Assembly (NCBI GenBank): GCA_965153355.1
Contig: OZ231126.1
Location: forward strand, 25,544,001 to 25,608,000
Origin: Flaccisagitta enflata
Taxonomy: Eukaryota > Chaetognatha > Sagittoidea > Aphragmophora
Direction of reading: 5' to 3'
DNA length: 64,000 nucleotides
In this document: piece after piece, positions 23,331 through 33,152 of the stretch
Layout of the letters: each line of letters starts with the position of its first letter
Position numbering within the stretch: the first letter of the stretch is position 1
Translations under genes and position numbers: made by a program
Notes under the pieces: generated by a model
Databases searched by the model: none
Told to the model about the DNA's origin: nothing
Seen by the model: the letters and a program-made list of their open reading frames with translations, nothing else

Positions 23331-23556
23331 TTTTTTAAGTTGCGGACACGCAACTCTGTAGGAAGCTTTTTTTGTCCGTCCATCGGTCCATCTGCCGGTC
23401 CGTCATTCTATCCATTGATCCATAACTCATGAGTTGAAAAGTGGTAAAATGTGTGTTTTAAATGCTTTTTTGGGTATGGGTGTTGGTTGGGGGTACGGGG
23501 TATGGATGGGAGCTTGATACCGCTGCCCACCCGTTGGCAACAATATTGTGACCCCA
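23330..23556 (+). mobile_element. Hairpin-headed module A3, inserted between E and F
   Basis: T-run and head AGTTGCGGACACGCAACT at 23338-23355, then a (CCGT/CCAT) tract. The tail is of a different type: 'CCCACCCGTTGGCAACAATATTGTGACC', also seen at 50720-50812 and, inverted, at 60460-60490. It lies inside a D-type repeat. Confidence 0.7.
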
Positions 23557-23574
23557 AATCATTTATTCCGTATA

Positions 23575-23645
23575 TGTCACAGGTTTAGCGCCACATTCAA
23601 TACACGTGGAGACATAGTCTGGAGACATTGTTGCCCAATGAGGGA
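23575..23645 (+). repeat. F segment of D-type module, copy 1
   Basis: 'gtcacaggtttagcgccacattcaatacacg...' matches 47308-47385 and 48477-48552. See finding on conserved antisense reading. Confidence 0.6.
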
Positions 23646-23842
23646 AAGACGAATATATCATAAAAATCTTTGCCTTAAGCAAACTACAGTAATACATATT
23701 TTGTTTCACAACATGAGACTCATTGTTAATGATTCGATCATCTATACTTTCTGCTCAGTGATGATCTATGCATGGCATCATTTTGACAAATTGTGGACAT
23801 AATTCCAACTTTCTGTCCGCGGATCCTCAAAAGCAGCCATAC

Positions 23843-24003
23843 TTTAAAGTCACGGACCAGCAACTCCATTATAAGAGGCTTCATCTGTCTGTCAGTCCGT
23901 CCATTAGGGGTTCAATCCAATAAGTTGAAAAAGTACAAACATACACATTTCCACCCCTGCCCACCCATCCGCGACTAGTATTGGCCATGTATCTAGCCTT
24001 GTT
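23843..24003 (+). mobile_element. Hairpin-headed module A4, degraded head
   Basis: Head decayed (AGTCACGGACCAGCAACT), then 'ATAAGAGGCTTCATCTGTCTG'. The tail 'CCACCCATCCGCGACTAGTATTGGCCATGTATCTAGCCTTGTT' is an aligned but mutated version of the A1 tail. Confidence 0.7.
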
Positions 24004-24009
24004 AAATAC

Positions 24010-24685
24010 AATCACAGTAAAAGGTATAACAAATTTGTGTCAGACTTTGCTTGTGAATAGACAAAATATCTAAATAAGTCTTATATTCTTTTTTAATTGC
24101 TGTGTCGGTCCACTGGTTCATCTGTCAGTCGATTGAACACATTTTCTAATTTTAGGTCATTCCTAGATAGTGTTGCGCTGTGCATGTGTTAGGGCTGGTC
24201 AATATAAAAGTTGAATATCGATATTGAGCAGTAATTTGTGGTATTATGGATTTTTAATGTAAGCCAGCAAGGCACGCAACCTTTGCCCCCGTGAAAATTT
24301 GAAAGTATGAAAGATAGGCCTGTTCATAATTCAATTCCCCCCCCCCCCCCGAAAGGAATAGATGAAAATAATAGATTTTAAAATGGGACGCAACGAGTTG
24401 CGGAGAAGAAAATCAAAGGCAGGGGGGGAATTAAAAGCGACTCAAGTACATACACCCCTGATGTAAGATGAAGGATTTTTTGTATGGAAGCTTTTTTGAT
24501 GGTTGACAAAATTGTAGAATTGAAAGAAGCTCGGAAAAAAACATCTATCAACTGGCAAATTGAAGTTTGTGCAATACAACTAGACGTTTCTGTTTTCATA
24601 ACAAGGCAATGTTTAATATTTTATGTTGGCTTTCCTTCACCAGTTAACTTAAACCACTTCTTTTACTTAGAGGTTGTTTTCAGGG
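24010..24685. other. Unassigned, no supported gene
   Basis: Contains a poly-C run (24339-24350) and AT-rich DNA. A (+) frame at 24484-24696 is unremarkable. Confidence 0.4.
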
Positions 24686-24699
24686 TTGTCCCTTGAAAG

Positions 24700-24812
24700 T
24701 AGAGGCACTATTATTCATCTTGGTCAATTGGTCCATTGGTCCGTCCATAACATTTTTGAATTGCACCTGCCAAACTGTCCACATCTGGGTTGCCATGTAT
24801 CTGGCCTTGTTC
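24700..24812 (+). mobile_element. Remnant of module A (A5)
   Basis: Only the GGTCCATTGGTCCGTCC tract and the tail '...GGGTTGCCATGTATCTGGCCTTGTT' are recognisable; the head hairpin is lost. Confidence 0.55.
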
Positions 24813-25130
24813 ATAAGGGTCCCTCATTAGTTCATGTTATGTATGAGTTTGAAATACCGACAATAAGTTTACTATACCAAGGATAAGCGAAAGCGATTGA
24901 AAAGCCTCATTTCAAAATCAAACTCAGACAGACAGAACGATAGTTGAGCTCACATCAAAATTATTACTAACTAGTATGTTTCCAAATCTGTGTTTTTATA
25001 CATTCAAAAAAAAAGTATGCCACTCGTTCCCAGGGCAGATAGACAAGAGAATAATGTTGACCCAATAATGTTGGGTCACCTTTGTAAAAATTAGCCTAAG
25101 CAAAAAAACAAAAAAACAAAAAAAAAAACA
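24813..25130. other. Unassigned, no supported gene
   Basis: AT-rich with an A-run tract near 25095-25130; nothing recognised. Confidence 0.4.
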
Positions 25131-25428
25131 CAGGGGAATTTTCTCCTTCCCCTTCTCCCCCTCCTCCTCCGTCCCCCCTCCCCCAACCTCCAGGCCCATA
25201 TCTAAGCCTCGAGGCCCATATCCCAGCCTCAAAGCCCTAATCTCAGTCAAGAGGTCCAAATCTCAGCCTAGAGGGATTTTGGCCTGACGATGGGGTTTGG
25301 ACCTCAAGACTAGGATTTGGGATTTGGGCCTTGAGGCTGGGATATAGGTCTCAACGCTGAGATATGGGCCTAGAGCATGGAGGTGGGGGGGGGGAGACAA
25401 AGAAGGAGAAAATTCAGGGCCGCTGCCC
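25131..25428. mobile_element. Foldback element with inverted minisatellite arms
   Basis: Left: 'ggaattttctcctt', C/T-rich block, then units with 'aggcccatatcccagcctc'. From about 25270 the units switch to the reverse complement and finish with 'aaggagaaaattc'. The two halves therefore form an imperfect palindrome of about 300 bp, ending in the B-module sequence 'agggccgctgccc'. Confidence 0.75.
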
Positions 25429-25835
25429 AAAAGTATGAAAACCATACATTCATGTAACCCAGTGGGATGAAATTTTTGTTGGGACCATTGGGCGACTATT
25501 GTGGATTAATCCTCCGCCAGCCTCCACTGGTGGTCAGGTAGTAGGGTTTTCAAAACCAGCAAAAATTTAAGAACATTGAAGCTTGCCCATAAAATGATAC
25601 AGTAGAATGACTTGAATTACATAAAAAAGACAAAAAAAAAATTAAGTTGAAAAAATGAACCGACGGACTGATGGACTGACTGAAGGACCGGTTGGCAGAC
25701 CGACCAATGGACAAACCATCCAACTGAACAACAATGCGCGGCAACGTATAATTACATATCCCTATGTTACTGATGCAGGGAAATGCAAAAAAGAAACAAA
25801 AAAAAAAAAAAACAAAAAAAATAAAGGCTGTTCAA
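25429..25835. other. Unassigned, no supported gene
   Basis: Includes a GACC/GACT-rich tract (25660-25720) that could be the centre of a decayed minus-strand module; ends not visible. Confidence 0.35.
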
Positions 25836-26024
25836 ATTTTTTAGTCGCGTGCTACGCGACTACATCCCGCTATGTCGGTCTGTCAGTTGGTCGGTCGGTC
25901 CCCTTTTTTACTTTTTTGGTGTTTTTTTGCTTTTGGAGCTTACAGCTCCTGCCCAGTTGCCCTGGTGACCTTACCCAGCAATGCTCCTGCCCACCCGCAC
26001 GCGACTAGGGTAGCTGTGTATCCG
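25836..26024 (+). mobile_element. Hairpin-headed module A6 (GTCGCGTGC subfamily)
   Basis: Head AGTCGCGTGCTACGCGACT at 25843-25861, identical to A2. Body with 'CTCCTGCCCAGTTGCCCTGGTGACCTT' and tail 'CCGCACGCGACTAGGGTAGCTGTGTATCCG'; the terminal GGCCTTGTT is lost. Confidence 0.8.
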
Positions 26025-26039
26025 AGATAGTCCGTCCCG

Positions 26040-26345
26040 TGTTTTGGGGCGTGTCAATACGGCCATTTATGAAGCTTGTGACACAAAAAATGTGTCATTA
26101 ACCCATGAAAAATATCGTTATGACACGGCTATTAAGCACCGTTACAAAACGATCTTTTTTTGGTGTTACAACACTTATGGCATGCCGCAGTTTTGAAACA
26201 CTGTTTTGGGGGCTTTATACACGCGTTTCATACAGCTGGCATACCGATGCTAAAAAACTAAATGTAGCTACTATTTTCTTGTGTCAAGAGGCCCACTTTT
26301 TGCGTTTCTGAAACGCATAAATGTTAAGTTATATAACAACAGCAT
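26040..26345. repeat. GTTTC/GAAAC-rich dispersed repeat, copy 3
   Basis: Shares phrases with 20935-21200 and leads directly into the palindromic tandem array that starts at 26348. Confidence 0.5.
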
Positions 26346-26347
26346 TT

Positions 26348-26524
26348 AGTGTTTCAGATACGGCCTTTTTAGCGTTTCAGAAACAGCCTTTTTGGCGTTT
26401 CAGAAACGGCCTTTTTGGCGTTTCAGAAACGCCATTTTTGGCGTTTCAGAAACGCCATTTTTGGCGTTTCAGAAACGCCATTTTTGGCAATTTAGAAACG
26501 CCATTTTTGGCATTTCATAAACAC
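26348..26524. repeat. Tandem array of a 23-bp palindromic unit
   Basis: Eight units with a strict 23-bp period (GTTTCAG-type starts at 26351, 26374, 26397, 26420, 26443, 26466, then mutated at 26489 and 26512). The central units hold the perfect palindrome GGCGTTTCAGAAACGCC joined by ATTTTT or TTTTT. Confidence 0.9.
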
Positions 26525-26647
26525 TACAAGGTGAAGGAATGAAACACCACTTATAAGCGTTTGGTAAACCCAAAAAAATTGTTTTTGAAGCGCGCATTCT
26601 TATCGTAAAGGAAATGATTTTTTTTTTTTGACCAGAAAAGATAAAAC

Positions 26648-26764
26648 AAAGCCAATACCAGTCCCTGACGGGTGGGCAGGAAATGATTGTTTTCTCCACT
26701 TGTTCACACAGACTCACAGACAGATGGATGGACAAAGCCTCTTATAGAGAAGCCAATCCGCAAC
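26648..26764 (-). mobile_element. Hairpin-headed module A7, reverse orientation, degraded
   Basis: Reverse-strand tail 'GACGGGTGGGCAGG', short GATGGATGGAC tract, 'AAAGCCTCTTATAGAGAAGCCAATCCGCAAC' as a mutated head. It abuts the MITE at 26767. Confidence 0.6.
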
Positions 26765-26766
26765 TA

Positions 26767-27177
26767 CCACGCGTATCAAAAAAAAAGACGCACTTTTAAA
26801 TGGCTCATTTAGCCATAAGGATTCAGAGAAACTAATTAAAATCTTAGACCATTTTGAAGCCCTTTAAAAGTACTTTCATTTGGCGCCAATCTGGTATTTC
26901 TATCTTTTTTCGTTTAGAAATGGCATTAGTTTGAGTAAAAATGTTGCCTGTTTCAGTTTTGCAATCCCTATGTAAAATGTGCATTTTAGCAAAATAGTGC
27001 TTCTCTTTGCAGAGCTCTAGCTCCTAAACCGTTTGAGATACAGACCTGGGATTGGTCTAGAATGAAAGATTTTTTGAAAATCTTTAAAAATGACTTAACT
27101 GAAAATAGTAAGAATTATTTCTTTTATCTGTTTTATTAATAAATAAAAGGGTGCGTCTTTTTTTTTGATACGCGTGG
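26767..27177. mobile_element. Tc1/mariner-type MITE with perfect inverted ends
   Basis: 411 bp, TA duplicated at 26765-26766 and 27178-27179. The terminal inverted repeats are perfect over about 27 bases, beginning CCACGCGTATC followed by nine A and GACGCAC. The interior is AT-rich without an ORF. It split two modules that were directly head-to-tail. Confidence 0.9.
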
Positions 27178-27424
27178 TAACAAGGCCAGATACAGGGCTA
27201 CACCTGTCGCGTCAGGTGGTCAGGGGCCATAATTGAGGTCAGGGGAGCATTTAGGCAGGAGCGGCATGCCCAAAAACCTAAACCTAAATGCTGAAAAGTA
27301 AAGTGTGATTGACGGACCAATGCAATGGATGAATGGATGGATGGATGGATGGATGGATGGATGGATGGATGGATGTACGGACCGACAAAGTGGGGTGTAG
27401 AGTCGCGTTGCACGCGACTGAAAA
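27178..27424 (-). mobile_element. Hairpin-headed module A8, reverse orientation
   Basis: Starts AACAAGGCCAGATAC, carries a (GGAT)n tract (27330-27373) where other copies have GGAC, and ends with hairpin AGTCGCGTTGCACGCGACT (27401-27419) followed by GAAAA. Confidence 0.75.
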
Positions 27425-27475
27425 CGACTAGCATACTAAAGTGGAGGAACGCAATGGATCCTTATTTTGCTTAAG

Positions 27476-27848
27476 AACAAGGCCAGAGACATGGCTACCT
27501 AGTTGCTGCCGGTGGGCAGGGGCAGCGATGAACAAGTCATCCAAGGATTGCACATGGTCAGCGGTGCCCAATACCACGCTTGGAGTGATCAGCTGATGAA
27601 GTAGAGTTAGAGCAAGGCAGCGGCCCCAAAGGGCCGATGTCTTGTGGACCAATGGACCAACGGACCAACGGACCAACGGACCAACGGACCAACGGACCAA
27701 CGGACTAATGGACCAATGGACCAACAGACCAACGGACTAACAGTCTAACGGACCAACGGACCAACAGACCAACAGACCAACGGACACACGGACAAACGGA
27801 CCAACAGATGAATAAAGCCTCTCATAGAGTTACATGTCCGCAACTAAA
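27476..27848 (-). mobile_element. Composite module A9 containing a B module
   Basis: Starts AACAAGGCCAGAGAC and 'GTTGCTGCCGGTGGGCAGGGGC'. At about 27528 it changes to a reverse-orientation B module ('tcatccaaggattgcacatggtcagcgg' to 'ggcagcggccccaaagg', about 27650). It then resumes with a long GGACCAAC tandem tract (27648-27800) and the head end 'GCCTCTCATAGAGTTACATGTCCGCAACTAAA'. The LTR element at 27849 is inserted exactly after CTAAA. Confidence 0.75.
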
Positions 27849-28355
27849 TGTAGTGCCGCGCTTTTCCCTTCTTACCCTCTATGATATCTGGGTTGGGTCC
27901 TTCCCTTTCCTTCTCTGGTTTTTCCCTGCTTTCTTCCTTCTCTCTGGCTGTTGGTCACGGGTCTCCTCTTCCGTGGCTTCATCTTCCCCACTTTGGCCTA
28001 CTTAAGGGAGGTGTGACTGCAGTCTGGGAGGGGCCACTACCCTTCCCCTGGCGTCTCATTTTCTCTGAGCAAGATGTCCATTTGGATATCACCTCTCTCC
28101 CCTTAGGACTGACCTCATTCTTAGGATACCCCCCCCCTCTTAGGCTGGTTATGCAGAGACGACAGATTCATTAGGTCTTAGGGTCTTGATTAGGGCTATA
28201 TTATGGTTTATTTGCCTAGTTTGGTTCTTTCTCAGTACATTCTCCCCGCGGGCTTTTAGGGATTTTCTCTAGGAGTTTTTGGCAGGCACCCCATCTTTGA
28301 GCATTCTACCCCTGGACCCCGACGATAGCATCCTCCCGCCTACCCCGGCATATCA
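27849..28355 (+). repeat. 5' LTR (507 bp)
   Basis: Begins TGTAGTGCCGCG and ends CCCCGGCATATCA. TG...CA ends are canonical. Confidence 0.95.
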
Positions 28356-28890
28356 GTGGTGCTTTCGGCCGGTTCTGGCATATTTTTCAGTATGTTACCC
28401 TAGCTAGCTGAGAATAGGACCCCACTAGGAAGTTTAGATTTTTTTTTTTTTAGTGACCATGAGACACCTGTCACTTTTGAAGACTGAGCACTGCAGGCTC
28501 TTTCAGAGAAAGGTACAAGTTTGAGGTATCTTATCCCTCCCACTCCTCTTGGCTTTACTATTTCCCTATCATGGAAGTGGTGATAGCTCGCCCACCTTAC
28601 CCCTTTTGGCACATGCTTTCCCGTAATGCCGTAGTTTAGATGGGCTCAAAAGGGCGAAAGCGGGATACACCGAGCATGATCGGACAGCCAGTACCCCGAG
28701 TCATAGTGTAGGCCGCGCTGTGATAGATGGGTGATTTTTTTCGCTAACGTTGAGGCAGTCGGCTAGTTCAATTCCCCTAGGACTCCAATCAGACTCCTAC
28801 AGTCATTGGCTGGGAGCAGATCCGGACCCCCCACTGTTGGAGCAAGAGTCTCCTGCGCAAATGGTGGAAGACGGCATGGCCTCAAGAATA
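28356..28890 (+). promoter_or_regulatory. Primer-binding site and leader of the LTR element
   Basis: TGGTGCTTTC at 28357 is placed where a tRNA-complementary primer site belongs. The untranslated leader follows with no open frame of interest. The tRNA species is not identified. Confidence 0.5.
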
Positions 28891-28891
28891 A

Positions 28892-29389
28892 GGTGCTCTG
28901 GCACTTATTATCACTCCGCCTTCTGACTTGTTCATGGCCATTTTTGAAACCTATCAAGACGCTGATTACCCTCTTGTCTCAGCTTGTCTCTTCATCTCAA
29001 CTCACTCCTACTCCAAAGCTTCAATCATCTAACTGCAAGGTCATCTTATCTACCATCATCTAACTGTCACATCTTCTTACCCTGTCATCAATCCTTATGG
29101 AATATCATCTGATTGTCCGCACCTGTTTGGACAAATGGCGGAATCCTTCTTGGACAATTGCTCGAACATCTTGTCCAACAGAATCACAAAAGTGTCTCAG
29201 GAACATCGTTTGTGGACTGAGACTTTACCTGTGTGTCAAGACAACCCTCTACTGGCAGAACCCAATCAAAGCAGCAACTTGAAGTCAAGTCAGCAGCCCC
29301 CGCTGGCAGTTGTACACTGGTACAAGAAGAGAAGATGTACGGATATTGTTAACAATGCGACACGTTTCGATGAGAAGACAATGGTATAA
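28892..29389 (+). pseudogene. Possible gag-like remnant in the LTR element
   Basis: One frame is open from 28892 to 29389 except for a single TAA near 29030; the downstream part (from ATG 29135 to TAA 29389) encodes 84 residues of ordinary composition. It is placed where gag would begin, but no motif (zinc knuckle, capsid) is visible, so the assignment rests on position only. Confidence 0.25.
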
Positions 29390-30236
29390 AAACACTCCTA
29401 CCACGCTGTGTGGGGTGGGGTGCATCCATTTGTTTTTCTTGGACAATGGCACAGACAGTGGCATAGTACCATAGACGACGGCAAAGATAATGACAAACAC
29501 AACGGCAAAGACGATGGAAGAGGACAGTGGCGACTATGGACAGGGGCGTGCTTGAAGATACTCTGACTCGTCTCTGTGACTTATGAAAATTTTGTGATTT
29601 TGTGTACCCGTTGCCAAAGGTTACCAAAAAAAAAAAAAAAAAAAAAAAAGAGACAAATACAGCGTGCAAAGAAAAAAAAACAAATACGAAAGTGTGCAAA
29701 AAAAAGATAAGAAAAAGAAAGCGGAAGAAAGGAAAAAGTAAAAGAAATACAAATTCAAGGAGAAAATTGCAGCTGAAAAAAAGAAGAAACCGCGCATAGT
29801 GCACAAAAACCGTAAGGCAACGGGATTCTATTTCTTGCCCCCTCAAGTTTTTTTTCTCCTCTCTCTTAACATGCTCATCGTCTATGTTACGCATAGCACT
29901 GTCGCATGTTTTCCCGTTATTATTACTTTCCGTTGTATAAATTAACTCGCGTGGAAAATTGTAAAGTTATTCTTACTCCGTTTCCTTGTCTCCCTGCTCG
30001 ATTGCTAATTGTTTTTGTTACGTCGTAATGTTATATCTATTGCCGTCATTTTAAGTGTCTCGTAATAGATTTTTGTTTTCTTCTTGCGTAGACGATCAAT
30101 CTCAACCGGCGCCTGAATTATCATTTTTTGAACTCCGACATGGAACAACGTCCCAGGCCGACCACTGTGGGGAAAGGCTTAGATTACCTGTTGGTTTTGT
30201 CTTTTATTTCGCTTCATTATGCTTCTCCATCCGCCA
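29390..30236 (+). other. Non-coding interior of LTR element
   Basis: Contains the first of four copies of a short motif (29392-29427, see findings) and A-rich tracts near 29625-29800. Lys-rich and Phe-rich frames here are translations of A/T-rich simple sequence. Confidence 0.4.
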
Positions 30237-30240
30237 ACCT

Positions 30241-30506
30241 ATCTCGTTGGTCCTATCTCGTTGGTCCTATCTCGTTGGTCCTATCTCGTTGGTCCTATCT
30301 CGTTGGTCCTATCTCGTTGGTCCTATCTCGTTGGTCCTATCTCGTTTGTCCTATCTCGTTTGTCCTATCTCGTTTGTCCTATCTCGTTTGTCCTATCTCG
30401 TTTGTCCTATCTCGTTTGTCCTATCTCGTTTGTCCTATCTCGTTTGTCCTATCTCGTTTGTCCTATCTCGTTTGTCCTATCTCGTTTGTCCTATCTCGTT
30501 TGTCCT
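30241..30506 (+). repeat. 14-bp minisatellite, 19 units in two variant blocks
   Basis: Unit ATCTCGTTGGTCCT seven times, then ATCTCGTTTGTCCT twelve times, with a single clean switch and no other variation. Because 14 is not a multiple of 3, all three forward frames stay open across the array; they are not evidence of coding. Confidence 0.97.
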
Positions 30507-31288
30507 ATCGTCCAGTCTATCCGTATGTTTGAACTATTTCTGATCAGTTTGTCTGTCCATAATTTGTCTGTCAGTCGCGCGCGGCGTGCACGTCATTCCC
30601 GCGCGTCATTCAATTTTGTTTCTTTTATTGCTAACTTCGCCCGACGCTTAGTTGCGTGGTCTGTAAACTCACTCCTGCCATGCTGTTTGGACCGGGGTGT
30701 ATCCACGTCCCCTGTTATTTTTTTTCTCTTTTGACGGAATCTTGCGGGTAAGTTCAATAAGGTACTAGTTAGTTTCTAGGATGCGTGGTAACGCAACCTT
30801 CATTAAAACACACTCCTGCCATTGTTTGGACCGGGGTGTATCCTTGTGGTAACTGCCGGAGATGGTAACTTCTGACGGACAGACAAGCGCGCACCGCTGG
30901 TGTTATTCTTTTATCTTTAGTTCCTACTTGTTCCCCTTTCCCTCTTGGTTTTGTTTCATATTGTGTACACTTTTTTTTTATAAGAACATCGGGTTTTTTT
31001 TTCTGGAGCCTTTGGGAAATGTAGATAGCCACTGGTGGGATGACTGCGGCGTTCTTGATTTCTGGGTGATTTCGGGGCTTGATTGGGTTCTTATAAAAAA
31101 AAGTGTATTGCTACCATTTTTTTTCTCCCCAACCCCCCGTTATTGATATATTTTTTCCCCCTATTTGCATCGTGTGCTTTCTCAACCTCACCCCAGGCTT
31201 TCATGTCTTTTTCTTCCCCCCCCCCCCTATAGCGCCTTGTTTATTTTGGACTTATATGTTATATGTTTCTCTTTCCTCTTTTGACCCA
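30507..31288 (+). other. Non-coding interior of LTR element
   Basis: Contains two further copies of the GTTTGGACCGGGGTGTATCC motif (30668-30704, 30809-30843) and T-rich DNA. Confidence 0.4.
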
Positions 31289-32412
31289 CTAGGTTAAATC
31301 TTGACGCGAACGCGGCGTATGGGTGCGTTTCAGTTGTCCATATGGGCAGATTTTGAACCTCTTACGCCGACGTGTCCGTAAGTTTAGCTTTCATTTCCCC
31401 CTTCTTATGTTATTTTCCCTCTTGCCCTGTTAGCTTCCACCGATCTCTCCCCATTCTTTTACATCTTATATTTTCCCTCTTATGGATACCCCTTCATTTT
31501 GGTTCTATAATATTTCTCTTCATTTTTTTTCTTCGCTCCCTCTAATCGATTTCTGATTTACTCATGCTTCGCCCATTGACGTTATTCGCGTTTTGTTTTG
31601 TTTTTTGTCTTTTCTGTTTAATTTTTTTTTCCCCTCTAGACTCCCTAGGTTAAACCTGGTGTGGGCGTGACATGTGTATATATATAGGTACCAATCAGTT
31701 GCCCACTTGGGCAGAGTTTCGGAGCTCTTACGACGCCACGCTACTGTCGACGTGTCCGTAAGTTTAACCTTTATTTCCCCCTTCTTTTTTTTTCCCTCTA
31801 GCCCCGTTAGTTTCTCCCAATCTCTCCCCATTCTTCACATTTTACATTTTTCCCTATGTTTTTTTTCTCTTGCCCTGTTAGCTCCACCCGCGTCTTTTCC
31901 CCTAACACTTTACTTCTCTTCACTTTACGTTTCTTTCGCTTTTCTCTTGTTTATGGTACTTTTTCTTTTTCCTATTTTTTTTCCTCCACTTTTTCCCCCT
32001 CTGACTCGGCGCCTTGTTACGTAGTTCTTGGGCTTGTATTAGTTGCCCCCCTTGGCGTCGTTTTAGTGCACCGATCTCTCCCCACTTTCACGTCTCATTC
32101 ATTTTCTTTTCTCCTTACTTAAAGATCCCCGTTCGCGTTCGGTCCTGCGTATATTTGCCTTTGTAAGGACATTCATTCCCTTTACTTGATTTTCGATCTA
32201 GTAATTCCCCTCTCATTTGTGTTTTGGATTTCATTTGTGTCGTTTGAATTTTTCCCCGTCGAACTCGCTAGGTTGAACCTGGCGTGAAAGTGACATTTGG
32301 TTATGTATCAGTTGCCCATATGGGCAGATCTTGAAGCCAAATTGCCACCGCGCCAATTTTGCAGATGGATAACAGTTGCCCACTTGGGCAGAGCTCTGGA
32401 CCCTCCCGTCCA
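31289..32412 (+). repeat. Diverged tandem units with palindromic GTTGCCCATATGGGCAG
   Basis: Units start CTAGGTTAAATC, CTAGGTTAAACCTGG and CTAGGTTGAACCTGG at 31289, 31645 and 32268. Each leads to CAGTTGCCCATATGGGCAG or a near copy (31331, 31688, 32308, with another at 32370), then usually 'GTGTCCGTAAGTTTA' and a T/C-rich spacer. A further decayed copy of the palindromic motif occurs near 33352. Confidence 0.75.
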
Positions 32413-32851
32413 CACGCTGTTGGTCTGTCCGTTGGTTTGTTATGATTTGAAAAAAATGATAGGGACTAAGTGTTGGCGCATCTTGATTTAGGTGAAAACA
32501 ACAACAGAAGAGTGTTCCTGCCATTCTGTTTGGACCGGGATGCTAAACATGTTTTGTTTGCCTGTGTTGAGTTTGTCCGTTTGTACGTGTACGCTGTACA
32601 CGGGCTCCACTGTCTGTACAAGTCGCTGATGTTAAGTTGCCTGGGTCACTGGTTTGGTTTGTCTTTCTCAGGACCGCCGCCTCCAAACAGGCACGAACGT
32701 ACGACCGCTGCTCGGGCCTAACCTACCCACCCCCCCTGCATTTGACCTCTTTAACCATCCCCGGCCCTCGTGGATTATTATCATTGTTATCTTGATTTTT
32801 ATTGTTGGTCATTATTACTGTCTATTTTTACTATTATTTATTCATTTATTA

Positions 32852-32936
<85 letters not shown>

Positions 32937-33031
32937 GATTAAATGATTATTATTGTTACTGTTGGTTGTTGTGCTTGTTTTTTTTTTTAGTCTGCTGTTT
33001 TGGGTGTTTTTTTTTGTTTTGTCTTGAATGT

Positions 33032-33082
<51 letters not shown>

Positions 33083-33121
33083 GTGCCTTTTGTGTTATTG
33101 CTTTTGTCTTGTTTTTTTTTT

Positions 33122-33152
<31 letters not shown>

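Noticed and set aside
30241-30506. CRISPR-like array
   Set aside because: Units are 14 bp without spacers, the genome is animal, and no cas genes occur. The same applies to 44601-44712 and 26348-26524.
30055-30734. Three overlapping plus-strand frames with a repeated LSRWSYLVGPISLV-type peptide
   Set aside because: The 14-bp repeat keeps every frame open automatically; no start context, domain or unique sequence supports a protein.
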